64,000 bases of DNA from Loxodes magnus (lineage: Eukaryota; Ciliophora; Karyorelictea; Loxodida; Loxodidae), in NCBI GenBank assembly GCA_946699065.1, contig CAMPDV010002147.1:1-64000 (forward strand), read 5' to 3'. The position numbers and the translations under genes are program-made. The notes below the pieces were generated by a model. The model searched no databases, had not been told where the DNA came from, and saw nothing but the letters and a program-made list of their open reading frames with translations. Shown piece after piece: positions 49,200-61,300 of this stretch (positions are counted from its first letter, which is position 1; every line of letters starts with the position of its first letter).

Positions 49200-52100
49200 T
49201 AATACTTTATTTATCTTAATTATAATTATAATTATTTCTTTAATTTATTTAAGTCTCAACCCAATGAAAGGTACTTGTCTCGCATAAGTCTCACATTCCT
49301 CTACTCCATAGTCACTCCCTCAAAATCACATTCAAATACTTTTAAACCATGTCTGCCTATCATCCTCTTAAAAAAATAACCTAATGGATCCTTAGTTGTC
49401 TCCCATATTTTTATTGTTTCATCACTGCTTCCTGTTATGAGATACTTATTGTCACTCGTTAACTTAAGAGAATTAACACTTTTTTGTCCACTCCACTCCT
49501 TAAATACTTCATTATTTCCTATTCATTCATGCATTTAATAACATAAAAGGATTATTTAAAATTTCCATTAAACCTGGAACATTTTAGATGATACTCATTT
49601 ACTCTTTAACCTTTTCAATATTTTCTTCTTACTTTTCCTATTAATTTGTATTTTGAATCTGTTTTCCTATAACTAGCTTTATATATTACTCTATCTAACT
49701 TTTATCAAAAGGCTTTATATATAATTCTTCCAACTCTTGTACTTAAGCTCTTTCATTTTTAAAATGAGCAAAATAATCTTTATAATTCTTATCAGTTAAC
49801 GCATAATTAATTCTACAAGTGACTATATACTTAGCTTAAGGATATTTAAGGTTTATTAAATTATTACCTATTATATTTATATAGTTTCCTAATTCATCAT
49901 AGGCATCTAATAGAAGCAGCATTTTCCTAAACATCAAACTTTCATTCTTTTCTATCGAATAGTTCTATAAAGCAGATTCTATTAATTTGTCTTCATATTA
50001 TTTTACTGTTGGTAGATATATGTATATCGGTAATTATTCGTGCTTCTACTCCAGATACTTTAAAGCTAAAGTTTTCATAAATAAGGATTTTCCTGAACCA
50101 GAATCTCCCAGAAGTAGTAATCTTGTCTTATTTTCACTGTCTAAAAATTTCTAAATTTCAATTAAAAGATCATTTTAAATCAAGGAACTAGGACTAGGAG
50201 CACATATCAAACTTACATAATACTCTTACTTCTCTTGAATCTCATTCTTCAAATAATTTATCATGTTTTAATATATTTTACTGTCTATACCTTTTAAAGC
50301 CAGTCAATTCTCTTCCATAGTTTAGGTAAATTAAGTAACATGGTCTGAATTCTTTAGAATTTCTATTACTGTTTGATGCTCCCTAATATTTTAGTTTAAA
50401 CTTTCATTCTTTTATTTAAATATTCTCTCTTAGTAAGTATTAGCTAATTAATTCTTGTCATTATTTAGTTCTAATAAAGATTTCAAAGCAAAGTATCGAA
50501 TCTAACAATCTTTATCCTTACATAATTGCTCTAGAAGTTTGCATGAATCCTCTTTTACTTCTTGAGTTGCTTAAGAATTTCTTATAATAAGAGTCAGAAG
50601 ATAACACCCCCTAAATCTTAAATCCAGTTTTTCTTTCAATATGATGCCTTTAAATCGTTCGAAAATTACTTACGATTATTACATTACTAAATCATATGTA
50701 AGAGCATCTAATAATCTTATCCTAACTATTTTTTTAAGTTTAATGTTTTTATTTATTTAATTAGTTCCCCATACAATTAAATCCTTTATTATGGAGATCG
50801 CCTCAGTATCTATAGCTCCTACTCCAAACGACAAAGCCAATGCTCATTGGGTAACCTTTAGAATCTTGCAGAATATACCGAAATAATCATTTTCTTTGTT
50901 GTCTGGAATGTTTTCCAATATCATTTAACTTTATCTTAAGTTAAAATCTAATTTTGGACCTCCTATTCTCTCTTTTTTTACTAACTTCAAGCAAGCATTT
51001 ATTCTAAGCATAAGATCATTTTTTGTTTCTGCACTTATGAAGAAATCATTATTTTTCTTATTTTCCTCATTTTTAGAAGAGTTTTACTCGTTCTTCTAAA
51101 GCAACATATCCAACAACTCAGGAAGATTTCTTACAAGCTACTCTTTCAAGAGCTAAGACCAACCTTCAGTATATCTATGAGAGACTACTTCTATAAATTG
51201 ATTTATAAGTACCAAAGGATCATTTATTTTGGTCAATTTATTTTTTTGAATGGTTTAGATTCCTTGTAGAACTAATTCCATCTTTTACTAGCTTAAACCT
51301 TCTTTTAACAGAAATAATCCTTCTTGATAAATCTTTTACTCCTCAGTTAATAAAACTCTTTATCCTTAATCAACGATTTTACTGCTTACCTAGTTTGGAG
51401 CTTACTAAGCTTTTAGTTAGGTTTATTTTTTTGGTTTTTGAGATTTAGAAGCATCATTTATCTTAGAACTTCCACATCCTCCTCCCTTCAATTTAATACT
51501 TTTCTAAAATTTAAGGTTTTAATTTCGCTTGATCAGCATATCTTATTAACAAAAAGTCATTTATAAGTTTCTTTCAGATAATTTGTTTCGTTTATCTAAA
51601 ATTATTTAACATCTAGTATTTCCGCGTTTTTCAGATTAGGGTATTTTTGAATAAAGCTGTAATTTTAATTACCTTAATAGTAACGTAAAGAGATTTATGC
51701 TGTTTGTCCATGGATATATTCGTCCATTAGTGTTGGTAAAGCTTAATAATCCATAAATTAATTACAATTTGATTTTAGTATAAATCTACTAGAAGTTTAG
51801 CCCTCAACCTTTTTGAGTATCTTTTAATCCTTAAAATTCACATCCGTTTAAAGTTGTTAGTCTACACAGATTAAAGCATCATGAGATTATAGAAATTCAT
51901 TTAGTTAGATTTAAGACTGAGAGCCATTAAATTTTCTCAGAACCTAACTGAAAATAAAGCAATTTGAATTGCAATATTTAGCCATTTTATAATATATTAA
52001 AAGTATAAATTAGAATAGCTAGAATATAAAAGATTAAATAGGATATTTATTATAGCTAATTAATCCATCTATTATTATTAGATACTTACTATCTAAGCTT

Positions 52101-52420
52101 ATAATAAATTACTATCTATATTACTATTTTATTAATTACCATCAACTAAGCTAACAGTGACTAAGACTAATAAGCACATTAATTGCAATAAAAGTCATTT
52201 TCATTTACTTTAATGAAACATATCCAAATAATCCTAGCCAATATATCTGCTATTGTTGTTTATCGGATAATTAGTTTCGTATAAATCTTATTATCTTTTG
52301 AGATATTGTTTTGACTACATTTTCTGATGCCTTCTATTTATTGTCCATAAAAGACAAGAAATAACTGAGAGATTTGTTTATCTTTTTTTGAATAAATAGA
52401 AAGAAAATAAGCTTCATGAC
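49200..52420 (-). repeat. Inverted segmental duplication, copy 2
   Basis: Reverse-orientation copy of 21145-26710, including the upstream conserved reading (ATG 51754-51752) and extending to about 52415. It is shorter than copy 1 because the NACHT 3' half and 13 of 14 WD40 units are missing. Confidence 0.85.
49256..51491 (-). pseudogene. NACHT-WD40 gene copy, internally deleted and frameshifted
   Basis: Reads KGGGCGSSKINDASKSQKPK (codon aligned with the copy-1 start is TTG, 51491-51489), then follows copy 1 closely through the HEAT-like part and NACHT ATPase (GDSGSGKS retained, Walker B as LLLDAYDE). It carries about 34 extra codons after the N-terminus. One base is missing relative to copy 1 near 49510-49530. 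Directly after the shared SGVDKK the sequence jumps to the last WD40 unit (VNSLKLTSDNKYLITGSSDE) and the conserved tail ending SLG-TGA at 49256. Winged-helix, pentapeptide and 13 WD40 units are gone. Two in-frame TGA (50846-50844 and the one in EEN-TGA-LALKG near 50315) align with TGG in copy 1; TGG elsewhere (EGW, VWGT) is kept. Product unlikely. Confidence 0.85.
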
Positions 52421-52648
52421 ATGTATTCTTACTTTTTCTATTTAGTATAAAAGTAGATATTTTAACAAAACGAAAATTAAATCATAAGTTGCTATATTAA
52501 TCAAAAAGATTCTAGAAGAAAGTTATTCTACAATAACCTAAATAAGACATAGAACAATCTCACAGCTTCTTTACATAAATAAGAAGCAAAAGAAATCAAT
52601 AAATTGCAATAGTTAATCTAAAGATATAAATAAATAAATTTGATTAAA

Positions 52649-52679
52649 GAGCGAGTAGCACCTCGTTAGTGCGCAACTC
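52649..52679. repeat. GC-rich hairpin, dispersed family member
   Basis: GAGCGAGTAGCACC-TCGTTA-GTGCGCAACTC: the GCAC/GTGC inner stem differs in sequence from the other members but stays paired. Preceded by TGATTAAAGAG as at 34365. Confidence 0.6.
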
Positions 52680-52973
52680 TTTACATATCTTAATATATCC
52701 GTTTCTTCAAGTAAACCTTCAGGTAAGAATTTTTAGGGATAATAAATGAAATAATAATGATAGTTGAAAATAGATAATATCAACTTTGTTTGATGTTTAT
52801 CTAATAATATAGAAAATTTTAGCTAGTATTAAATAGTAATTTGTGCTAGCATATTTGATAGTTATAGTAAAAGTAGAATGATTAAAAATAATAGGTAGCT
52901 TTAGTATAATTAAGGGTAGAATTTATTTCATATTTTTTATTTTTATTTTTTAAATATAAAAGGCATTTGACAT

Positions 52974-53801
52974 TCATTATGGAAAGACTGCTTGCAAGGT
53001 TATATAAAAACTTCGCATTATATTATTTATTATTAACATACTGAACATTGCCCTTTTTCTCTTAGTTCTAAAGCTTAGTATTTCTTTAATTTGTCAAAAC
53101 TTTACTATGAAATCTGAAGGTAATCCTTGTCTGTTTTACTCTCTTAGTACATCATCATTTAAAGTATATCCTCAAAGTTATTAAAGAAATTGAAACATTC
53201 CTACTTAAAATTAAGTCATGCTGGAGGAAAGGAATGTAATAAAAGATCGAGCAATCTATTTTAACTGCTTATAAATTAGCTAAAATCTACAAAACATGGA
53301 TCTTTCCAAATATATTTTGGAAATAAAATTTCTTCTATCACTAAATAAGAAGGAAAAGGTTCCACTTGTATTATTACTTAAGTTTTCCAGTATCCATCAG
53401 TTGTTTAAAACTTTAGTCATGCTGGTCTTGTTCTTTAGTGTTATTATATTGGTTTCAATGTGCTGAGTTGGTTTTTCTTGTATGTGAAATTATCGAGGAG
53501 GGAATTCTCTTGACTTAATCACTTCTTAAAATTCAGAACCACTCTAAGGACAGATTTTCTTAATATCAGCTGAGTTGATTAAACTTTCGTACTAACAAGG
53601 ATAACCTTAAAACTTAATTTAGCCAAATTAATTAACTTTTAGAACACCAGAATTTTAGGATTTTTTATTTTATTATTTCTAAATACTCTATTAGGTTTCT
53701 TAAGGCTTCCAAGGAAGTCTACAATTAACTCAAATTTTTCTAATATCAGCAAAATTAGCCAAAGTATGCTTCTTACAATTCTAGCAATTAACTTTTTTCA
53801 T
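52974..53801 (-). CDS. Unidentified Cys-containing protein, TGA-terminated
   Basis: A single minus-strand frame from the ATG at 53801 to TGA 52976-52974 codes 275 residues with four internal TGA, fitting Trp in ADIRKI-W-VNCRLP, the N-W-W of VLNN-W-WILEN, QQL-W-GYTLNDD and VKF-W-QIKEI. The N-terminus has a Cys cluster (VNCQNCKKHTLANFADIRKI). A second ADIKKIC motif lies about 60 residues later, suggesting an internal repeat. Protein-like reading continues upstream of this ATG in the same frame to about 53945 (LVKGGNAQVYIKEGQANIIE), so the true start or an upstream exon is probably further left on the transcript. No family recognised. In-frame ends 825 nt apart without a frameshift favour a real gene. 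Confidence 0.5.
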
Positions 53802-54149
53802 CCCATACTCAATAATATTTGCTTAGCCTTCCTTTATATATACTTAAGCATTTCCCCCCTTTACCAAGTTAGAGATTTTTCTAAGAAGTTAATCTTTTTA
53901 ATTAATAAAAAATAGAAGATCCTAGAACCACTTTTATCTGTAAACATTTTAGTTAAATTTTTATTATTAAAATGATAAAAGTATAGGATTTATCATAGCA
54001 TGCCTAAATACAAGGAAAGTCATAGTTATATAGGCTATATAATAATTCAATAATGAATCTTCTCTTTTATTCCATTCTTTTTATTAAATCCTTTTAGTAG
54101 AAATAGGACGTAGAATATTAATTATATAAGTTATCTTACCAATTATAAT

Positions 54150-55360
54150 TGCTCTAAAAATACTGGTATTTATCATAATTAAATAGAGTATATTTCTTGA
54201 AATGCTGATTAATTGGAGTTATCAGAAATTTTTTGTTCTGAAACTAGTTAAAAATCTAAATGGACTGGAGAGATAGGCTTGTTGATAGTGCTTGATTTTT
54301 ATTGTAATGAAATAGATTTTAAAAAGGAAATTAATAGTTACTTGTATAGCTTACAAGTCTTGAAAAAATAGGCTTGAAATAAAACTACTTTAACCGTAAG
54401 TAATATTCAAATTTAGATTAGTTACTAACTCTAAGAATAGTAAGCCAATTAAAAATAATTAACTTTAGAAAACTATAAATAGCATAATAAAAAGCAGATC
54501 ATCAAAGCACTAGTTAAATGTCAACAGAAAGAATATTATAAAAAAATATGGAAAGTTAAAAAGCTTATATTTTATTTAAATAAATGAAAACAGCAAATGA
54601 AGTTAGCAGGATAAATGGTTTTGATCTTTTAGGTATGTGAAACGAAAAAAATGTTATTAAGACAACTTGTTTGAGGAATCTTAAATAGCTTAAAATTTCT
54701 TTTCTAATAGCTTTTAAAATGTTAATAACTTATAAAGCAGAATTACAGGATTAATTTCAGAGATATGCTGGGTTCTTCATAATCCCTAAAGGATGGCTAA
54801 AATCCATTTAATCTATGAAATATTTCGTATCTCTTAACATTTCTAAGAATAAAAATACATTAGAAATTAAAAGTACTGTAAAGAATTTTTTGAATAGCAA
54901 CTTAATTTTAGAAAAAACATTTAAAAGGCAAGAATTACCACCTGTCTCTTCACAGAAGAGTTTCAAAAAAATGAGTTACCTCCTTATTCGACATCAGGTT
55001 GCGATTTCAATTATACGACAGAAGTACTTTCAGAACAGAGAAATTTAAGAGTTCAAGGTATTTTTTCCAATCAAGAAAGCTAATAAAAGAAATTAAGCAA
55101 ATATGCCAAAAATTAGTGAGGTTAAAGAGTTAGAAGTGAGAGAAATAAGTTATATCCTTAGAAAAATAACTAAATGAATACCTTTAAAGTGAACCTAAAA
55201 CTAATGGATCAAGAGGATTAAGTTTGTAAATTTAATATTATAGAGGTAATAATTGCAGTAAGTTATAAGAAAATTTAGAGGAAAATAAATATCCCACTTT
55301 CAATCTCTAATCTACTAAATATACATTAAAAAAGAAATTTCATATCACAAAAGAAAATAA
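54150..55360 (+). repeat. Dispersed direct repeat, copy 2 (pair at 17190-18640)
   Basis: Same orientation as copy 1, similarity interrupted by indels. It borders the inverted NACHT copy, whereas copy 1 lies 2.5 kb before the intact NACHT duplication. Confidence 0.75.
54356..55177 (+). CDS. Repeat-family protein, copy 2
   Basis: One frame runs from SLEKIGLKQN (54356) through an in-frame MKYFVSLNISKNKNTLEIKS (54815), KKMSYLLIRHQVAISIIRQK and MPKISEVKELEVREISYILR to TGA at 55175-55177. That is 273 codons with a single internal TGA near 54639. The SLEKIGLKQN segment and the NFRKLQ that follows match copy 1 in frame, including TAA/TAG glutamines, so the frame is conserved protein. The leucine-spaced N-terminal part could be LRR-like; the C-terminal part is basic. 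The 5' end is not defined: upstream of 54356 the copies diverge and the frame is lost. No family recognised; possibly transposon-derived given two dispersed copies. Confidence 0.5.
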
Positions 55361-58300
55361 AAAAAACTAGGTTTTAAGTTAGTTTTATATAGTAGATTAA
55401 TTATAAATTTATTATTTAGTTTAATTATATCATTAAACTAATTCTTGACTGTGTAGATGGTAGAAACATAAATCTTCAAATATACCTACTAAATTTTTAG
55501 AGGTGATAAAGGAGAAGTCTTTGATATGGTTATAATTTAAGCTAAGATGCTGTGAAGATGCAAATTATAAGTATTTTAAGTTTTCCTCTAATATACAACT
55601 ATGAGATAGAGTTAATCTTTTTATCTACAACAGGCTTGATCAAGTATCATCTTGCTATTCTATGTAATAGCTATCCGAGAATAGACTTTCTAGGATCCTA
55701 ATTAAAGTCTTGATAAGTTTATTATACAGAGGGAATTTTGGTTTTATTGGTCAACCAAAATTTATAATTTGCTGAACTGACTAAGGATTTAGACTAGAAC
55801 TTTTCTACTAATTAGATTATCATTATTTAAAATTTATTTAAAGCTCATTAGGACTAACACTTTAAGTTGTTCTTTATTAAAATGGATTATTTTACCCCTA
55901 GTTTACAAAATAAAATTTTGGTTTGCCTAGGGATATTAATTAAAGCTCTATTAACCTTTTCATTAAATGGGGTTAATTTTTTAATTAACATTAACTTGCC
56001 CATAATTAAAATTAGCTTAAGGAGGATTATAAAACCCAAAATGTCCAATTTTCTTCCTAAGTTAGCTCCTAACTGACTGATATCATTTCCATACTATAAA
56101 TTTTCTTATGAATTTTTATTGATTTTTGGAAGCTACTTCCCTGTCTTCAACTATTCAGGCTATCTATAGTAAACTGAACTTTATCAGTTTAAAATTAAAG
56201 TTTGAGATTTAATTACCTTATTATTAGTAAACATATTCAAACTGGTTCTAGTTAGGAAATAATTTTGGAATGGTTTGAAAGTTTGATTTGCTCTCTTATT
56301 TGAATAATTGAATTTGAATTTTAAGAAATCTACATTCTAACTAGAATATTTACACTTTATTAAGATATTTACTTTTTTCTTTTTTTATAATTATTATTTA
56401 ATCTACTTAAATTTCTCCATTTCTTTGTGCTTTCTTTTTTCTATGAAGAAGATTTGAAATAGAGAAGTTTAATTTAGGGTAATTTAGTAAATAAAGCTTA
56501 TTAATTATAAAGGTTTAGATAAATAATATAATAACTAGGATTATTTTACTTTATAATGGCTTAGTTAATTTAATGGTTTTATAGCTATTATTTGATACTA
56601 AAGTTATGTAGTTAAATTATTTAGTTATTTAGTTCTAATATTACTAAGGTTTACCTCTATAAAAGTGATTTAAATTGATTAGACTCTTTTAATATAATAA
56701 TAGTCTAATACTTCTAGGTTATAATTTTATCAAGCAATAGCTATTTAATACTCTTTCTTGATAGCATCTTAAAGAAATAATTTTCTAATTTAGTAATTGT
56801 TATATTAGAGATGCTTATATAAGAATTATTTTATTTAAAGTATTAGCATTTATATATTTTATACTGTCTAACTAAATCAAAAGCTTAGAGACTACTTAAA
56901 CTTTTCCTTTTCTTTAATAAAATTATTACATTGCTCCAGCATATTTCCATAGCAGGCCTTTTTTAGTATCCTGGTTATTTTTGATTAATATTGATGTAGT
57001 GGTAAAGTATAGAAGTTGAAATGCAATTATGATATTAAAAGGTTTAAATAAGTATTGATTTAAAAAGTACTAATGATATTAGTATTATTTGGTAATATCC
57101 CTTATAGCTACTAAATAGCTTAGCTCTATTAAATGATTTTAATATAAATAATATATAAAAGCTATTAAGTAAATACCTTTAACTATTAAAGGCTACTTAT
57201 TATTAAAACTAGCTATACTATACTTAAACTATTAATTATGTAAATAACCATTCCTAGTTATAAGACAGAGAATGTATACATTTAAATCTAAAATTTAAGC
57301 TAAATATAGATAAATAAGTAACAAGGGATTAAGTAGAATCAAAACTAGAAAAGTGATTAATAAATATAAGGAATAAATATATTGCTTAGATACTTATATT
57401 TAGCTTTTATTATTTTAAGTAATAGCTACTTACAAATATTTCTTTTAGAACCATAATTGAAAAGTATTAAACTTTAAGGATTAATTTGAAAATAAGTTTA
57501 TCAATTATTTTAATATCAACTCTAAGTATTTAGATGCTTCTAACTTTAATTCAATTTACTCAAATTTATATTCAACACTTTAGCTAAATAAACCCACCTT
57601 TCCTTACCTAACCTTTTTTTAATTTATACTTGTCAATTTAGCTTTTCAAAAGCATACCATAAATTAGTAAATAATTTGATTTAAGCTAAAATAAAATAGC
57701 TAAAATAGAAGTAAATAAAATAGATCTTAAGAGTATAAAATAAATTTAATAGTTTTAGTATTAAAAAGCAGAGGAATAGCAATAAACAGTCATTCATCAA
57801 GATACTTTATATATCATTTAATATTAAAAATAATTATTTGTATATAAAACACTAAATATAACTAATTATTAAGACATAAGGGATTTCTATTAGGATAAAT
57901 ATTATACTATTTATCAAATAATTAAGAGACTTACTACAACTAAAATAGAACCCTAAAATTAATTATAAGGAATTTAAAATTAATTTAATAACAGGATGAA
58001 AGCAACTAGATTAAACTAGTTAAATACATTTATTAAATCATTTAAAAGCTAATTAAGAAACTTTTCTCATCTTCTTAAAATTAAAGATAAATCTAAAAAT
58101 TATTTATAATTATCTATTAATTTAGATAAGCTACTACTACAGAGGAAGTTACATAACATTTGTGAAAATATTACAAAGGTAATCTTAGAGTATTGCAATT
58201 ACATAAGTTTTAATTTCTTTAAGTTTAGTTAACTTTTAAATTTTGGAATAAAATGTATAAGGTAAATAAAAATATTTATGGTTTATCTCTCATTTAAATA

Positions 58301-61300
58301 ATTAATAAATTGTAATTATCTTTATTTATAGCTTATAATTTATTATATTACTATACCTGCCTTTTAATAAAATTTGCTTCCATAAATTATCTTTAAAATT
58401 AAAAACTAAATTTTGGTTCTAAGATACAGAAGCAGCAGGAAATGTAATAATGATCATCTTATGATATAGAAAAATATAAAAAGAAGCTAAAGTGAATGCG
58501 TTACTTATTTCTTTATTCTTCCTCTTCCATAATAATTATCCTAAAGAATAAAGCTAAAGTATATATATAAAATAGTATATTATATCATAATTAAAATTTA
58601 GAATCATTGCATCTACATTTTAAAGATTAATTTCCTATTATTGAGAAATCTATTCAATTGCTATAAACTAAGTATCTTCTTTAATTTAAAAGCTAAAAGA
58701 TGATATAATTAATTATATATCTTTAATAAATAAGTCATTCAATTATCAATGAAAATACATAAGGTGAGAAAGAGATAAATATGCTTTTATTATAATGAAA
58801 TAAAGACTTATATTTTTAACTATATAGCTTATATAAAAATTTAATAAAAATCTTATAGCATATTAAATAGATCTTTAAGAGTAGAAATTATACTATTTTA
58901 TAAATATTACTTAAATATTTAATTTTTAGCTTTAGAATGCTTATATATTCAATCTTTAAAGCTTAGCATTCATTTCTAAATCTTAATCTAAATTTCCCAC
59001 ATAAAAATTAATTAATTTTTAGATAAATTGTTTTTTTAGATAGAGAGACAAATAAAATGATAACCCTATTTAGATATAACACATTTTAAGTTTATGGAAT
59101 TAAAATATTAGATATTTATTTACTAAGAATTTTTATATTAAATAGCAAGGAAGTTCTATAATATTTGTATATTTAACTAAATTTTTCTATATAATTATGT
59201 TACTGAAGAGAAAATATCCTTGAGTATCTTTAAATAGTTATTATGCTTGGCTTATCAATTATTTATAGTACAAATAAAGTTTGATATTTTTAGAAACTCA
59301 GAAATAATGATAAAATTGAATTTAGCTATAATTATATTTTAATATATGAAGAATCTTTATAACTAAGCTATTTTAAATTTAGCATGAGTATTTATTAATC
59401 TTAAATACGAAATATCTATATTAATATATTTCTATGAATCTATCATTCTTTTTTACTAATACTTTAAAATTTGCTATTACTATAAAAAATTAATTTTAGT
59501 TAGTGCCTCTAATAAATATTTTAGCTATCTAAATAATTAAATATCTTAATAAACTTAGTTTCATAAGAATAAATTTAAATTTAATAACTTAAAGCAATTT
59601 ACTTTATTATAAAACAACTTCGTATTTCCTTTTTATTATGAAAGGATTATTAAATATTAAATAATAGAATTAATATTAAATATCCTAGCTAAATATTTAT
59701 ATGTTTTTCTTTTTTAAAGGAAATTCTTAATTGATAATAAATCTATTTTATTTTATATTTTTATCCTTTCCTTTAAAACTTTTTGATAAGTTTCTTTATT
59801 ATTTAAGTATATTAAAAGCTTAAATCATTCTTTTAATGCTTAATTTAATTTTTATAATATACCAATAAGGCTATAACTCTAATATCTTTATTATTTATTC
59901 TCTTTTATTAATTCAATACTCTAAAATCAACTTAACTAAAGCTAATTTTTCATAAACTTGAATGCTGAAAAATTTAATTTTTATATAAAAGCAGCATTCA
60001 ATTTAACTTTTACTTCTATATAGCAAAATTTAAAGAAATTTCTTTAAAAATAAATATCTAAATTTAAGCAAAAAAGTATAGAATTTTACCAAAATCTTTT
60101 TTGTTCTACTTTTATTTTACCAGATTCATAAGTATTTGATAGCTTTTTATTGGCTTTCATAAATTATATTTCTTAAATAATTTCTACAATTTATATCTAA
60201 TACTTTTATATAGTTTTGACTAATAATGTTCCTTCAATCATAATAATATTCTACTAATGCAAATAAATATTAAAATATAATAAATAGATACTTTTAAAAT
60301 TAAAAGCTATTGGTTAATACTTCCAATTAAATATTTATTTTAAATTTAATTTTTTATTCTAATATTCTCATATTTTAGTGGGATTTATTAACTTATAGTT
60401 CCCTATTTTAGTCTAAGTTATACTATCTCTATTCTCTAAGTTTTATTAATAATAATTTATTAAAATTAGTAATTTAATTTGCTGATCTAAATTAGTTATC
60501 TCTTTAAAGGTTAATTAAAATTCTTTTATTTAAGCTATTTTTAATTAAAATTTTAATGTTTTAATACTTTTATAATTAATCTATTAATATCAAATCTAGA
60601 ATCAACATTAGGAGTTTTATATATAACTAAGCATAAAAATATATGGCAGTTATAACTATAAAGCATTAACTAATTAATATTAGAATGTATCATACCTAAA
60701 AATATAAATAATGCAACTGACTGCAACAATATACCATTAGATATATAAACTCTAAGAAATCTCTTTCAAATTATTAATTATAAATAAATGTATCTTAATA
60801 CCTTCTAATTAATACTAAAATCATTTGTCCTACCTCTTAAATCAGAAATCAATCATCTCCACAATTTTAAAACCCAAAAGTTAATCTCAACTTATAAATC
60901 CAAAATTACGTTTAAAACTTTTATTTCTTCTTTACTTGTAAAAATAACCTGAAATTATAATTATTATTACTATAAATAAGTTCTTAGATCCAAATATTTT
61001 AAATTATAACTATTATTTTCTGAATAATACTACTATATTTAAAATTATTATTCCTTTTATATTAAAAACCCTTTAATAACTACTAAGTTCTACTAAATAA
61101 GATAAGACAACATATTTTATCTTACTAGAATAATATAATTAAATACCTTTTATTTATTTTATAATCATAATTAATAAGAATCAAGTTTAACTTCATAACC
61201 ACCATTATCAATAAAAATAACAGGCAAGTATTAATTATCATTTTATAATTTAATAATTTTGAGATTATGTTTAAATTAATTAGATATAAATTAAGCAAAT

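Noticed and set aside
55867..56076. 69-codon standard-code frame
   Set aside because: AT-driven hydrophobic/basic composition, no motif, no second copy, isolated in AT-rich DNA.
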